Of a stretch of 64,000 bases of DNA, positions 31,280-43,459 are shown piece after piece; the stretch's first letter is position 1; every line of letters begins with the position of its first letter. The notes under the pieces are model-generated. The model made no database searches, was not told the origin of the DNA, and saw nothing but the letters and a program-made list of their open reading frames with translations. This DNA is from Symbiodinium natans. Its lineage: Eukaryota; Sar; Dinophyceae; Suessiales; Symbiodiniaceae. The stretch lies in assembly GCA_905221605.1 (NCBI GenBank), contig CAJNDS010000021.1:151001-215000 (forward strand), in the 5' to 3' direction. The position numbers and the translations under genes are program-made.

Positions 31280-31700
31280 TTGGATGCACTTGATCCTGAA
31301 CTGGGTACCTGCTGGTTTCAGACTTTGGCTTCAGGCCTTGAATATGGTCGAAGAACGCCTGATGCGATGTGTTGGGTGCTTCAGGTGTGTCAGCAGCTCA
31401 GTGGCACGATGCTCGGCGCGTCGCCGAGGTCTAAGCCTTCCCAGGCAAGAGTCTGGCGTGGGCCAGAAGACCTCGTCGGCGATCTGGTCGCACTGGGTTT
31501 CAGCGTTGTGCCACGGCATGTATGCTGGAGATCCTCCTCAGTAGAGCAGTCAGCTGTTGCAAAAAAAGAGGTTCTCGAAGCCCTCAACACCAAGCCCCGC
31601 CTTGTTGAAGTGACGTATTTGCGTGTCAGGGCATCCTCCGTCAGCAAACCTCGCAGTTGTCGCTCCTCGGATGCACTTGCCATGGATTCCCGTTACTCTG
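31280..31700 (+). CDS. Exon-like ORF, unknown
   Basis: The + frame includes LEYGRRTPDAMCWVLQVCQQ, then ARVWRGPEDLVGDLVALGFS, then KKEVLEALNTKPRLVEVTYL before running into a CCCTAAA tract. A CAG|GTGTGT junction lies inside (31383), so part may be intron. No family recognised. Confidence 0.35.
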
Positions 31701-31715
31701 CAAGAAAGATTTCCA

Positions 31716-31744
31716 ACCCTAAGCCCTAAACCCTAAACCCTAAG
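31716..31744 (-). repeat. Telomere-like CCCTAAA tract
   Basis: Four units directly after the preceding exon-like ORF. Confidence 0.9.
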
Positions 31745-32589
31745 ACCGGCTGAGGGTTCTGGATGAACTCAGGATGGATGTGGAGACAGGCACGGGAAGC
31801 GCATAGTGAGATGGCTTGAATTTCAGTCAATGGCTCACTTCGGTGACCGCAGCGAGGAAGTTCCTATCTTGACATGACTCCATGACCCCCAGTTCGGCAC
31901 TGCATCTTGCCCGACCTTACAATCCCGAGCTTGGCAACCGTGCCTGGAACCAGCCGATTCGGTGGCAATCCCAAAATTACCGCCGGCCGCCAGATGAAAG
32001 CATCGCAAAGTTGCAGGGCCATCGACTTCAACAGGCGCATCGTAAGACGGCTGTAGCTTGAAGGTTTGGCCCAAGGGGTTGAGCTTGGGGAGTGCTCTTG
32101 CTCGCATCTACAACCCATGAAAAGAGTTTGACCACTGGGCCCTCGGGTCATGCGGCGATTCTTCAGGGTGCGAGGTCCGTGGGATTCCGTGGGAGGTGAG
32201 CGTAGTCAGAGCCTTCGCCTTCTCTGTTTGGTTTTCGGCGGCCAGGGTCGCTTCAGTCGCCTTCTGTTAGTTTCATTCTTGGTTCGCCCCCGTGCTGCGT
32301 TCAGATCCCTTCGTTCCTGCCGCCCGGCCCTGCCGTGCCCTTGCGCGACTTGCCAAATGTCTTACAGGTGTTTCGTGCTTTGCAAGGTTTCCTTGTGGCC
32401 TCCTGGGCCGCGGTCGCTTGGCGGCCCTGTGCTGCATTCACTTCTCCTAGGCAGGTCTAGGGAGGAGATGCTGTGCGATACTGTCCTATACTGTCTGGTT
32501 TCACCTGCTGTGGTGCCACCCTACCTTTGCGGTACGCCGGTGCTCCCCCGTGGCACCCCGGCACCAACCTGAACTTCTGGGCCTTTGGG

Positions 32590-32813
32590 GCAAACCACTT
32601 GATCCCATCTCTTTGATCTTTGGCATCCGTCATAGGTCTGTTCTTCTTGCCGTTGCCGGAACGAAGTCTTGGTGCCGTGGGGCTGTGGGATGCCTACATC
32701 TCGGCCTGCCGTCTCGTTTGCGCGTTGGCATTCGTGACCACTTCTACAAGATCCTGCAACAGCAGCTTGATCTTCTGACTGAACGGTTGGAAATTTCTCG
32801 CAACGCCAGATAG
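32590..32813 (+). CDS. Exon-like ORF, unknown
   Basis: The + frame ends VGIRDHFYKILQQQLDLLTE RLEISRNAR at TAG 32811, preceded by a mixed stretch PISLIFGIRHRSVLLAVAGT. A longer frame on the minus strand overlaps. Unrecognised; only the last 25 residues look strongly coding. Confidence 0.3.
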
Positions 32814-33639
32814 AGGTCGTCAGGGAAAAGTGAGGTGGCCATGCCGAAGCAGGTCTATGTGCTTGCGCGGGGCGCGCGCGGCACGCAACATCTTCCGGGG
32901 CGCTGTGCGGATATATCAGTACACAAAGGGAGGTCAAGGAGGCTGTCGAGCAAATGCGGTTGGCCTGCTTGATGGAGTTGGGGCGGAAGTCAGGGAAGCT
33001 TGCATCAGAACTGTAGGCGAGAAGTCGGGAGCTGCAGAAATTGGGCCTCTAGTGGGGCGGCTTGGAGCCAGATAATTTTCGGCGCTGAAGGGCTACTGGA
33101 CGTGGCTCCAGAGCAGACCCTGAGGTTCACGCTGAGCCGCTGTGCAGCACGCCACATTCTCTGTCTCCCCCTCTCTCCCTCTCTCGCCCCTGGGCCCTCT
33201 CTCTCGCCCCAGACAACTCGAACGCCCCAAACCTACATCTAAGCAACTCGATACACACTGCAAATTATCTGTGATTGAAAATTGGGCACACCAGGCACAT
33301 TCTGCGGGATTCGCTGGGATTGGCCGCTCACTTTGCGGGACTCTTTGGAACCTTGCGGGCTTCTTTGGAGGTTGATGCGGGCCAGGAGGTCCGGCCGAGG
33401 CGAACCGCTAAGTTAAAACCTGACAACCCCCACACAAATCAAGAGCACCAGGCCAAGAACGGAACATCTCTGTTTGGGCCTGACCAGCCCATACACTTTG
33501 CAATACAAACAGGTGTAAAGCCACGCAAAGTTGCATCGAAAGCAGTCTAAAGCAAGATTTCGGTAATTACTCTAAGTATTTTCAATATTATTAATCATTA
33601 TTAGTATGATTACTAAACTAAATATTGTTAACAATGCTA

Positions 33640-33752
33640 TGAACATGATGAAGGTGCTGGAGCCGATCGTGGCGGAGTTCCCTGAGCTGCAGGAGTTGCA
33701 TGCCATCCGGGATGCTTCCAAGCTCCCGAGGACCTGTTTGGGACGGGGCTGG
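33640..33752 (+). CDS. Exon-like ORF upstream of the channel gene
   Basis: The + frame reads MMKVLEPIVAEFPELQELHA and then IRDASKLPRTCLGRGW. Helical and acidic. Possibly an N-terminal exon of the potassium channel or the end of another gene. Confidence 0.35.
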
Positions 33753-33943
33753 GTCATGCCTACGCGTTCAGTGGCTTATAGAGTGGTAGGGTTTAGGTGC
33801 TTGTTCTGTGAAATTTCAGCCGTCTGTGCATTCAGTGGAGGGTCCTCTGAGTTTGCTTGCCAGACAGGCTAGTTCAAGGAGCCCACCGTGCGCGAGCGCC
33901 GGTATTTTCACGAATTTCTTGGGAAAGGGTCCGTTGAATTCAG

Positions 33944-34160
33944 CGGCGTCAGGATGGAATCCCCAGCCGCGCCAGTAGAGTCGAACCAGCGGCGGACGCA
34001 GAGGCAGAATCTGTTCAGGCTGAGGTCTGTGATCCATACAAGCCGAAGCCCGAAAACCCGTGCTGCCACCCAGAAATGTTGCACTCCATTGTGCTCCTTT
34101 GTATCGGAAGAGGCTCCTGCCAGCACAGGAGAAAGACAGCCATCGAATTTGACAGGCAAC
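33944..34160 (+). CDS. Putative N-terminal exon of the potassium channel gene
   Basis: After a TTCAG acceptor (33943) one frame stays open: SRVEPAADAEAESVQAEVCD, then PYKPKPENPCCHPEMLHSIV and KTAIEFDRQQ. A probable cytoplasmic N-terminal region. It ends near an AG|GCAACA site at about 34157, immediately before a family C element. Linkage to the channel is by position and strand only. Confidence 0.4.
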
Positions 34161-34163
34161 AAT

Positions 34164-34318
34164 CATGGGTTGCCCTACTACCCCCCCTCTAGACTACCCT
34201 AGGTTCCCACCATCAATTAGGGCTGTTGAGGGACAGTAATAAAGCCTACCTAAGGTTGATTAGGATGATTTCAAGAGGGGAACCTAGGGGGGGGGGGTAG
34301 TATAGAGGCAAACCCATG
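34164..34318. mobile_element. Inverted-repeat element, family C, copy 1
   Basis: Ends CATGGGTTGCCCTACTACCC and GTAGTATAGAGGCAAACCCATG-type pair imperfectly. The interior contains an AGGGCTGTTGAGGGA word and a G-run next to AACCTAGG shared with copies at 49700 and 57976. Confidence 0.7.
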
Positions 34319-34319
34319 A

Positions 34320-34433
34320 AACGAAAGCCGGAAACCGAAAAGGACTGCGGAGGACATCTCCTTGAGCACCCGGCTATGCTGGCGTTTCAAGGCGCATGCC
34401 CCTCCAAGACGGCGCAGCCTGGAGCTCTGGCTT
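34320..34433 (+). CDS. Putative N-terminal exon of the potassium channel gene
   Basis: The frame reads KRKPETEKDCGGHLLEHPAM and then LAFQGACPSKTAQPGALA. It lies between the family C element and the first membrane exon. Boundaries uncertain. Confidence 0.3.
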
Positions 34434-34655
34434 AGGGGGTGTTAGGGGGTTTTAAGGGGTTTTTCAGGGGGTTTTAGGGGTTTTGGGTGGTTTTAAAGGG
34501 GTTCTAGGGGGTTGAGGGCTTTGGGAGTTTAGGAACGACTTGATGTTCGAGGGTCGCATGACATGAGGAAGCCTTAGGAAACCGCTATAAACCAGTTTCT
34601 TACCACAACTGCGACCTGGGGGGGGGGGAGGGATTCAGTTGTGAACGCTTGCTAG

Positions 34656-34812
34656 GACACCGTTTGCTCTTCCAAACCGATGCTGCAACTCTCCGACCAG
34701 CTCTCGTACCGGTATCGCCAGTACCTTCTGTCTCCGATGGGCCGCACACGTCTCGCCTGGGACTTCCTCGCAGTGCTATTCATCTGTACGGAGATGATCA
34801 CCATGCCTCTCC
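34656..34812 (+). CDS. Voltage-gated K+ channel with CNBD: S1 exon
   Basis: Starts after GCTAG (34651-34655). It reads LSDQLSYRYRQYLLSPMGRT and then RLAWDFLAVLFICTEMITMP L. This is the pre-S1 arginine/Trp-Asp motif and S1 helix typical of EAG/HCN/CNG-type channels, where the S1 lead-in usually reads R-L-x-W-D followed by a hydrophobic helix and a Pro-Leu. The exon ends at CTCTCC|GTACC, where the introner-like intron begins. The whole gene (roughly 33.9-42.7 kb, same strand) encodes S1-S6, pore, C-linker and cyclic-nucleotide-binding-like domain in the correct order. Confidence 0.75.
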
Positions 34813-34910
34813 GTACCTGGGTTGTGCTTTGGGATATGTTTTGGTTTCCCTTCTTTCCTAAGGGAACCTACACAAAACATAATTTTCAAAGGGCTTAAAG
34901 CACAACCCAG
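34813..34910 (+). mobile_element. Introner-like element acting as a 98-nt intron
   Basis: CTGGGTTGTGCTTT and AAAGCACAACCCAG are perfect terminal inverted repeats, flanked by GTAC (34813-34816 and 34911-34914). Removing GT...AG from 34813 to 34910 restores an uninterrupted reading frame, MPLR|TFDASL, as expected in the channel. The donor GT comes from the left copy of the duplicated target, and the acceptor AG from the inverted repeat. Confidence 0.8.
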
Positions 34911-34969
34911 GTACCTTCGACGCCAGCTTGAGGCGCGTGGAGTTGAGCGTGGGACTGCTAATGCTCCTT
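34911..34969 (+). CDS. K+ channel: S1-S2 linker exon
   Basis: Continues the frame after the introner: TFDASLRRVELSVGLLMLLG. The best downstream junction is a GA donor (TTGG|GATCCG), which joins in phase to FWQLDI at 35065 and gives the usual spacing of about 18-20 residues between the post-S1 Phe and the S2 Phe-Trp. A GC donor 43 bp earlier is an alternative. The frame otherwise stops at 35007. Confidence 0.55.
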
Positions 34970-35064
34970 GGGATCCGCCTGAGCCTGACCTCTTCATCCT
35001 AAGCTCGTTGAGTCATTTGAGTCATAGGCCGGCAACGCCCAACTTACCTCGTGTCTCCGGCAAG

Positions 35065-35182
35065 GTTTTGGCAATTGGATATCCTCATGCGTTTCATTTC
35101 GAGCTTCTACAAAGATGGGAAGTTGGTGCAGAACCACCGGACAATCTTATTCTCATATGCGCGCGGGTGGCTGACTTTCGAT
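35065..35182 (+). CDS. K+ channel: S2-S3 exon
   Basis: Between CGGCAAG (35064) and GAT|GTGAGA (35183). It reads FWQLDILMRFISSFYKDGKL and then VQNHRTILFSYARGWLTFD. This is the strongly conserved FW(T)LDI...F(T)G(F)Y..G.LV......I...Y...W...D pattern of the S2-S3 region in EAG/HCN/CNG channels. A 118 nt exon, entering in phase 2. Confidence 0.75.
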
Positions 35183-35267
35183 GTGAGACTCGGCAAACCT
35201 CATTGCAACCGCTGCTCCTCCACGTAAACGGCCCATTCTGTCGCCTCCTCCCTCAGCTGACACGCAG

Positions 35268-35330
35268 CTGAGGACTTTTGTCCTCATCGATTGGCTCGTG
35301 CTGCTGGACCTATTCTTGGAGAAGGAGTGA
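35268..35330 (+). CDS. K+ channel: S3 exon
   Basis: After ACGCAG (35267) the frame reads LRTFVLIDWLVLLDLFLEKE before a TGA; the true donor is probably near the end of this stretch. The hydrophobic V-DW-V-LL pattern matches the second half of S3. Confidence 0.6.
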   Translation: MRTFVLIDWLVLLDLFLEKE

Positions 35331-35387
35331 AAGAGATGCACCTCCCGAGCAGGATGAATGAACCCTAAACGGCCCCAAAACCTGCAG

Positions 35388-35500
35388 AGCTTTCAAGTTG
35401 TACTGTCGAGGATGCATTGTACTTTGCACAATGTGGCCTGCGCCTTGTGCGCCTCGCGCGCCTGAATTCCTTGACGGAGCCTATGATGCTGAGACTCACG
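35388..35500 (+). CDS. K+ channel: S4 voltage-sensor exon
   Basis: The frame reads CTVEDALYFAQCGLRLVRLA and then RLNSLTEPMMLRLT. Arginine at every third position (LR-LVR-LAR-L) is the S4 signature, shorter than in classical channels. Ends at a probable GTGGCC donor. Confidence 0.6.
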
Positions 35501-35609
35501 TGGCCAGTCGTTCAACAGAAAGTTTCGACCCATCGTGCCTCTTGTTTGTTGTGCAGCAGGGGCTTGTGGGCGCTTCAGCCCGAAACCAGCCAAACCAGCC
35601 TGCACTCAG

Positions 35610-35671
35610 GGAGCAAGCTGTGATCGCTGTCGCAAAGATTGCACAGATCTCCATGCAAGTGCTGTGTCTTG
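35610..35671 (+). CDS. K+ channel: start of S5
   Basis: Between CACTCAG (35609) and a G|GCTAGG donor (GC type). Reads EQAVIAVAKIAQISMQVLCL, an amphipathic linker leading into a hydrophobic helix as at the S4-S5 junction. The rest of S5 was not located. Confidence 0.5.
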
Positions 35672-36240
35672 GCTAGGCCACAGTACAGGAGTTTGTAGCT
35701 GAGTCTCACGCGTTCCGACCAAGGAGCTGGAGGTGTGCCAGCCATAAATATATAAAACTTGCACTATATGAATTATCAATCCTTCCAAATAAACGGAGAT
35801 CCCTGCTCCGGAGGCTCGTTCGCCATCTGATGGCGAGCGCTTGGTTTCATATCGGCGCCTGCGGCTGCAACTTTCAGTAGTTAGGGGCTGCTTGAGGCTG
35901 GATAGAAGAGAGAGTAGGTGTCAGGGGGACTGATTTCGACGAGGGAGGATGTCGATGAGCGCACATCGTCGGTTTTGTCTTGTGATGTCCACGGTGGCTG
36001 TCAAGGGTCTAGTCACTTAGATGCACGAATTCCCATCACGGAAACTGTCGGGGATGATCTTCACCAATGTGTCGGCGCCTTGATGCACGGACGTGAACAC
36101 TCTGCAGTCAGCTGGAACACTCCTTGATGAGGATCCTCTGTGAAGGCAAGTTTAGCTTGTGCAGGGACCCCCCACCCCTCCCCTGCGAGGGACAAAAGGC
36201 ATCCAGGTGTTTTGACGCACGCCTCGCTCTCGAAGCCCAG
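35672..36240. other. Intron(s) of the channel gene; end of S5 not found
   Basis: Between the S5 start and the pore exon. One more small exon completing S5 is expected here, but none could be fixed. Confidence 0.4.
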
Positions 36241-36244
36241 GCCG

Positions 36245-36490
36245 CTTAGATGCGGAGCATGGCTGGGTGGCCAAAGCTGACCTGAGCATGACCTCGGTTT
36301 GGTACAAGTACACGACTTCACTTCACTGGATGTATTGCCAACTCGGGTTTGGAGGAACAGAGATTGAACCTGGTACAACTGCGGAACGTGTCTTTGGCAT
36401 TGTCGTGGCTTTGGAGGGCCTTGCAATTTTTTCAACTCTCCTGGTCACCATCACCACCCACACGACGCTGTTGACCAAGTCTGCCGAGGA
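36245..36490 (+). CDS. K+ channel: pore and S6 exon
   Basis: Reads HGWVAKADLSMTSVWYKYTT, then SLHWMYCQLGFGGTEIEPGT, then TAERVFGIVVALEGLAIFST and LLVTITTHTTLL. The Y-TSLHW pore-helix motif, a GFG potassium selectivity filter, the T-AERVF step and the S6 helix are all in order, as in EAG/KCNH-type channels. The filter is GFGG rather than the GFGN usual for EAG. The exon probably ends at SAE|GACATA (GA donor) so that ERRHKF follows. Without splicing, the frame reaches TGA at about 36510. Confidence 0.8.
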
Positions 36491-36551
36491 CATACAGCTC
36501 ACACAAACATGAGTCAAAGCTCTGCAAGCCCCGGTGTTTTTTTTGGTTCAG

Positions 36552-36690
36552 GAGCGGCGGCACAAGTTTCAAAAGCTGGGGCAATTCTTGAGCTCCCTCC
36601 ATGTGGAGCCGGAGCTTGTCTTGAGAATTACTTGCTTCTTGCAGCACGCCTTTGCGGTCAAAGAGAGGGCCCCTTGCCTTGGAAAGCTTT
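36552..36690 (+). CDS. K+ channel: C-linker exon
   Basis: After GGTTCAG (36551) the frame reads ERRHKFQKLGQFLSSLHVEP and then ELVLRITCFLQHAFAVKERA. This is the A'-C' helices of the C-linker (R..FQ.L..FL....V...L..RI..FL.H). The frame stops near 36708, so the donor lies a little earlier. A GTGAGT at 36698 fits a different frame. Confidence 0.7.
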
Positions 36691-37499
36691 GAAAGATGTG
36701 AGTCGGGGGAGGGTGAGCAGGGTTTTAGGGGGAGGGCGTGTTTTGACTCCCTTTTTTTGCTTATTTTTTTTGAGGCCGCCCTATCTCCTAGCCGGCCGTG
36801 GTCCCTCGGTCCTACGGTCCACAACCTTGTTAAGTCCCAGATCCCCAAAGACACAAATGTAGAATGAACAACAGGTCAGCTGAATCATTTTGACAGCTGA
36901 CTGAATGCAACAATGCAATTGCTCAAGCTGGCCTGGATTGGCAGGACGGCAATGAGATGACAAAAGCATTGCCTGTGTGCTTGCTGAATAAGACAGACTG
37001 TCGATTGTTGGGCAGGTCGGTACTGAGTACCTCGATTGTCCTCTCGAATTTTACATGGTCGCCCTCTAGAGAAGAATGGATTCCGGAGTGAGAGGAATCG
37101 GCACAGAGATCAAGTTTTGTTTCCTCCTCCAGTGCACCATGGTGAACTGGAGAAATGGGAGGACTGGTGATGGCTGCTGAACAAAGTATGTAGGACTGCA
37201 CAAGCATGTTGCGAAGCAGCTAATGGACGACGTAGAAGGCATACAACGCAGTGTCTTATGCCAGAGTTTCTAGTAGGGTTGAAGCCACAACGGAAACTGC
37301 AAAACAACAACCAGGTCATGCATAACAGCCTTTTGGTTTTGCATTGTTCTGGGTCTGGGTGAGGGTGCCCAGGACGAGGCATCCGGTTTGTGTCCTGTTC
37401 TTTTGGGGCTTTGCAGGGCAAACGATGTGCAATTTGGCTGCGAATGTGGCAAGAAAGACCCAAATCGTACGTCGTTTGGTTTTGGGGGGCTTATTTGAG

Positions 37500-37770
37500 C
37501 CTGGGGGGGGGGTGTTTTTCGGGGCTTTGCAGGGCAAACGACGTGCAATTTCTGCCAATGTGGAAAGAGAGAGAGAGCCAAATCGGACGTCCTTTGGTTT
37601 TTGGGGGGCTTTTTGAGCCTGGGGGGGGGGCTCTTTTTTGGGGCTTTGCAGAGCAAAACGACGTGCAATTTGGCTGTAAATGTGGAAAGAAAGACCCATG
37701 TCGTACGTCGTTTGGTTCTTGGGGGGCTTATTTGAGCCTTGGGGGGGGGGGGGGGATCGTGATTCCCAAA
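37500..37770. repeat. Three tandem copies of a G-run/GCAAACGACG unit
   Basis: A unit of roughly 120 bp with GGGGGGCTT(A/T)TTTGAGCCT then a G-run, and GGGGCTTTGCAGGGCAAACG, recurs at about 37400, 37520, 37640 and 37730. It lies inside the channel intron. Confidence 0.8.
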
Positions 37771-37807
37771 GAGGGCTCCGGACAATCTTACAACTCCGCC
37801 CGCAAGT

Positions 37808-37963
37808 GCTCAAAACAAGACTTTGAACCTTGCTGAGGAAGTGTTGGATGAAGAGGTGCCGCTCTTGGAATTGCTTTCCAAGCCTCTGCGGTCCGAGCTC
37901 CAGTGCGCGCGCTTCGAGCACCACCTCCGTGGCCATTTGGACCCCTTGAATCTGCAGATGTAG
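37808..37963 (+). CDS. K+ channel: C-linker to CNBD exon
   Basis: The frame reads QNKTLNLAEEVLDEEVPLLE, then LLSKPLRSELQCARFEHHLR and GHLDPLNLQ before a TAG. The P-LL-LLS-PLR-EL...F...L..H pattern is the end of the C-linker leading to the cyclic-nucleotide-binding domain. Confidence 0.7.
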   Translation, partial: AQNKTLNLAEEVLDEEVPLLELLSKPLRSELQCARFEHHLRGHLDPLNLQM

Positions 37964-37997
37964 AGTTCAGGGGCTTGCAAGGGTATAGGAGTTGAGG

Positions 37998-38130
37998 AAC
38001 CTTAAACCTTGTAAACCTTCTAAACCTTATCAACCTTATAAACCTTATAAACCTCACAAACCTTACAAACCTTATAAACCTTACAAACCTTACAAACCTT
38101 ATAAACCTTACAACCCTTACAAACCTTACA
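37998..38130. repeat. AAACCTTATA/AAACCTTACA tandem repeat
   Basis: About 13 units of 9-10 bp in the large channel intron. Confidence 0.9.
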
Positions 38131-38250
38131 CCCTAAGCAGCCTCCTGACGTGAGGCTTGTCCTTCGTCACATGCACAAATCGACTCGCGGAGTCGTCAAG
38201 GCGGCTGGCCACGGGGATGCAGCAAAGGACCCCCCCCCCCCTTCATATAA

Positions 38251-38338
38251 GGTTTAGGGTTTAGGGCTTAGGGTTTGGGGTTTGGGGTTTAGGGTTTAGG
38301 GTTTGGGGTTTGGGGTTTAGGGTTTAGGGTTTAGGGTC
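38251..38338 (+). repeat. Telomere-like TTTAGGG tract
   Basis: Mixed TTTAGGG and TTTGGGG units, abutting the next element. Confidence 0.9.
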
Positions 38339-38440
38339 AGTTCTCCAAATTATGGTCCGTTTTTAAGGGTACCCTGAATGAGAGGGGCCGCCTTATAATA
38401 AGCACCCCAAAAAGGACCGTAATTTAGAGAAATTGCCATG
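38335..38440. mobile_element. Inverted-repeat element, family A, divergent copy
   Basis: TTCTCCAAATTATGGTCCGT pairs with the right-end sequence ACCGTAATTTAGAGAA. It sits in the large channel intron directly after the telomere-like tract. Confidence 0.65.
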
Positions 38441-38809
38441 TAACGTTGTGCTGTTGCAAAGCCACAGGAAGACGATTACACTATTATATGACACATGATA
38501 TAGCATCGCATAACATCTTACACTGCCACAACATATCATATCACATCACGGGGTCACGCAATGTCATGCCTTGTTCCACAATACCGCAGAATATCGTAAA
38601 ACGTCATACAATATCTTATAAGCAAAATACCATACAATGTCTCACAATATCATGAATTAAATATTCAGAGAATGTCATAGAATATCATTTCGAGGGCATT
38701 GATTATTCGTATTCGGTATGTCGCAGCTCTTCGTTCGCAAGTCGTCTGTCTGATTTCCCACATCACTATGTGGAGGTCTTGTTTTTCTTGGCTGCCCCCG
38801 CCCGCCACC

Positions 38810-41145
<2,336 letters not shown>

Positions 41146-41247
41146 AGTCTTCAGCTTAAGTCATCTTGCGTCCATTAGGATTCTAGATTCTAGAATGTCA
41201 AGGCACTCACCCAGCAGATCCTAATGTGGAACATCCCCACATGCGAG

Positions 41248-41299
41248 GATTCTGGCGATGAGTGACACGGTCTTTGAAGCCGGCACCATGGCGTCACAG
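41248..41299 (+). CDS. K+ channel: CNBD first strand exon
   Basis: Reads ILAMSDTVFEAGTMASQ and ends at CAG|GCGGG (GC donor, phase 0). The VF-AGT-AS pattern is the start of the CNBD beta-roll. Confidence 0.65.
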
Positions 41300-41366
41300 G
41301 CGGGATAGAGGGCGAGGAGTCGATGTTGGCATCCGAAAGCCCCAGATGTTGCTGCTGACGCGACAG

Positions 41367-41437
41367 GTCTATTTCCCTTGCAATGGATCTCTCGCGTACA
41401 AGCTGGCGGGTTCGGACTTTGATGCCAAGGACCCTTG
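41367..41437 (+). CDS. K+ channel: CNBD beta-roll exon
   Basis: After CGACAG (41366) the frame reads VYFPCNGSLAYKLAGSDFDA K, matching the (M)YFV..G.L.Y strand-turn-strand of CNBDs and joining in phase 0 to the preceding exon. The 3' end is uncertain; the frame stays open to 41549. Confidence 0.65.
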
Positions 41438-41439
41438 CA

Positions 41440-42340
41440 CAAGATTGGTGATTCAGTTTGCTATTCGCGCTATAGTGGAGCACCCCAACCCCAGGGCTGG
41501 GAATGGTAGTGATAGGGCAATTGCTGGCGAAATCATGGAGGATTATTGAATCATGCTTGTAGTAGAGTGTTGTGATGATATCTTTTGTTGTTGGCATAAT
41601 TGCCATCCATTTCAGCGTCGTTGCTATGAACGTTGTTGTAATAATATGTAATAATCATTGCATGAGAGATGGCATCCATTTCAGCGTTGCATGCAAGAAG
41701 CTGATACTCAAGCATGTCTCCAGTTTCCTAGTTTGTACAAAGCATCGGGGTTAGGGGTGCCTAAAGGCGATTGGGGGTTTTAACATTGGGCTGGAGGGTA
41801 ACACGCTTGGGGATGGGGTCCCTCCTCCCACATTTCCAGTTGCCTTGCCGGCATCCCCTTTGTAGGGTTTCAGGTTTCGCATTCATCATGTCCTTCTAGG
41901 GCCCTATCCATGCTCGTCTTTGGCTTCGGGATTTGACACATCTTCTTCCCCTGTTGGGTTTAGGGTCTCGTCATGTCCCTTGAAGGTTTAATCTCTTCTA
42001 ACAGGTTGAGGGCAAGAGCCCTTAAAGGAAGTGACGGTCTTCTGTACAAGCCGCGAATCTTGTCACGAAGATGCCAGTGCACAGTTTCCCAGAGCGCGAA
42101 TCCACCTCGCCAGTGCGCGCACGAATCTTCCAGTGCGTGGATGGTGCGCGAATCCTAGCCTTGCTCCCTCACTTCAGATTCCTGGATAGACTGCTTTTCC
42201 CGGATTCATACATCGGGCGAAGGGTCGTAGTGCCAAGGATGCCTTCATTGTTGCCGAAATGGGCTTGTGGCATCTTGGTGGAAATCGGAACTTTTCTTTT
42301 GTTTTGGGCCTTGTGCCCGGCTTAGGGTTTGGGGTTGAGG
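41440..42340. other. Channel intron; middle of the CNBD not located
   Basis: One small exon carrying the phosphate-binding cassette region is expected between the two CNBD exons, but no convincing frame was found. Confidence 0.4.
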
Positions 42341-42355
42341 GGATCGATCACTCAG

Positions 42356-42690
42356 GACGCCGTGGCTCCACCTGGGCGAGCTGAGCACGATAGAGGTCTC
42401 CACCATGGTGGTCCTCCAGATCGACCAATTCTGCGAGTGCTTGCACCGAAGCTGGGACAACTATCAAGCGGCGCAGTCCTTTGCTCATCGCTACGTGCGG
42501 GTTATGACCAAGTTAGTGGCCGTCACTGACCTCTGGCGGTTTGACCTCGCTGGCGAAGATTGCGAAGATTGCGATGGGCAGTGCCCGGAAGATGCCGCAA
42601 CCAGAAGTCGAGGATTCAGGGCCCACAGCAAGTCCTCGTCTGGCAGTGGGCTATCAGGCCTGTCCCAATTTTGGAAGAGGCGGGGCTGCC
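42356..42690 (+). CDS. K+ channel: end of CNBD and C-terminal tail
   Basis: After CACTCAG (42355) the frame reads TPWLHLGELSTIEVSTMVVL, then QIDQFCECLHRSWDNYQAAQ and SFAHRYVRVMTKLVAVTDLW. The W-H-G-L...S....L..D.F...L...........A..Y pattern is the second half of the CNBD and its C-helix. An acidic Cys/Asp patch (EDCEDCDGQCPEDA) follows. The frame finally runs into CCCTAAA repeats at 42754. Whether ligand is bound is unknown, since the cassette exon was not found. Confidence 0.7.
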
Positions 42691-42753
42691 TGTGCGTTTC
42701 ATGGAGGTCTGCAAACATGAGAACACTAAGAGTTTCAGCCACCATACCCTCAG

Positions 42754-42807
42754 CCCAAACCCTAAACCCTAAACCCTCCCTAAACCATAACCCGACACCC
42801 TAAACCT
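42754..42807 (-). repeat. Telomere-like CCCTAAA tract
   Basis: Directly follows the last channel exon. Confidence 0.9.
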
Positions 42808-42961
42808 CCCCCCCCCCCAAATCCTGCATTCAGCTTCCAGGAAGGCCAGCCCTGTCCCGGCCAGCTTCTCCCAAGTGAAGCCTGCTCCGATGCTGCAGTG
42901 CCACGTTTGCAAGTCTGGTTTTGGGAGTTTCGGGGTTGTTGTTGTTGTTTTTGTTTTTTTT

Positions 42962-43147
42962 TAGGGGGGGGGGGGGGAGGGGGGGGGGGGGGGGAAGGGG
43001 AAGGGGGGTGGGGGGGGGGAAGGGGGGGAAGGGGGGAAGGGGGGGGGGGGGGGGGGGGGGAAGGTGGGGGGAAAGGTGGGGGGGGGGGAAGGGGAAGGGG
43101 GGTGGGGGGGGGGAAGGGGGGGGGGGGGGAAGGGGGGGGGGGGGGAA

Positions 43148-43180
<33 letters not shown>

Positions 43181-43204
43181 AGGGGGGGGGAAGGGGAGGG
43201 GGAA
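42962..43204. repeat. G-rich GGGGAAGGGG tract
   Basis: About 240 bp of G-runs broken by AA or T. High G-quadruplex potential. The apparent Gly-rich and Pro-rich ORFs across it are artefacts. Confidence 0.95.
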
Positions 43205-43274
43205 TATTGGCGGTCTTGGGCTGGGGCTTTTGGGGTTTTTAGGGCTTTGGCGGCTTCCGAGGCCTTTGGTTTTG

Positions 43275-43459
43275 GGGTTTTGGGTGAAGTATTCTTCAGG
43301 GAAGTGCGGGGGTCAGCCATCAGCGGTTTGTCCCCGCGCCTTTATTCGTTCTGGGTTTGGAACCCTTCCCACCGTCAAGGCTGTGGCATGTTGGTTGGGT
43401 TGATTTCCCGGTATGCCGTTTCCCTTGTTTTCCGGTCAGCCAGAGAGCAGCAGAAGTAA
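43275..43459 (+). CDS. Weak exon-like ORF
   Basis: The + frame reads EVFFREVRGSAISGLSPRLY and then SFWVWNPSHRQGCGMLVGLI. Unrecognised; may be read-through from the G tract. Confidence 0.25.

Noticed and set aside
32521-32937. 139-codon minus-strand ORF
   Set aside because: Composition mixed, and the opposite strand ends in a better helix before a stop. No support beyond length.
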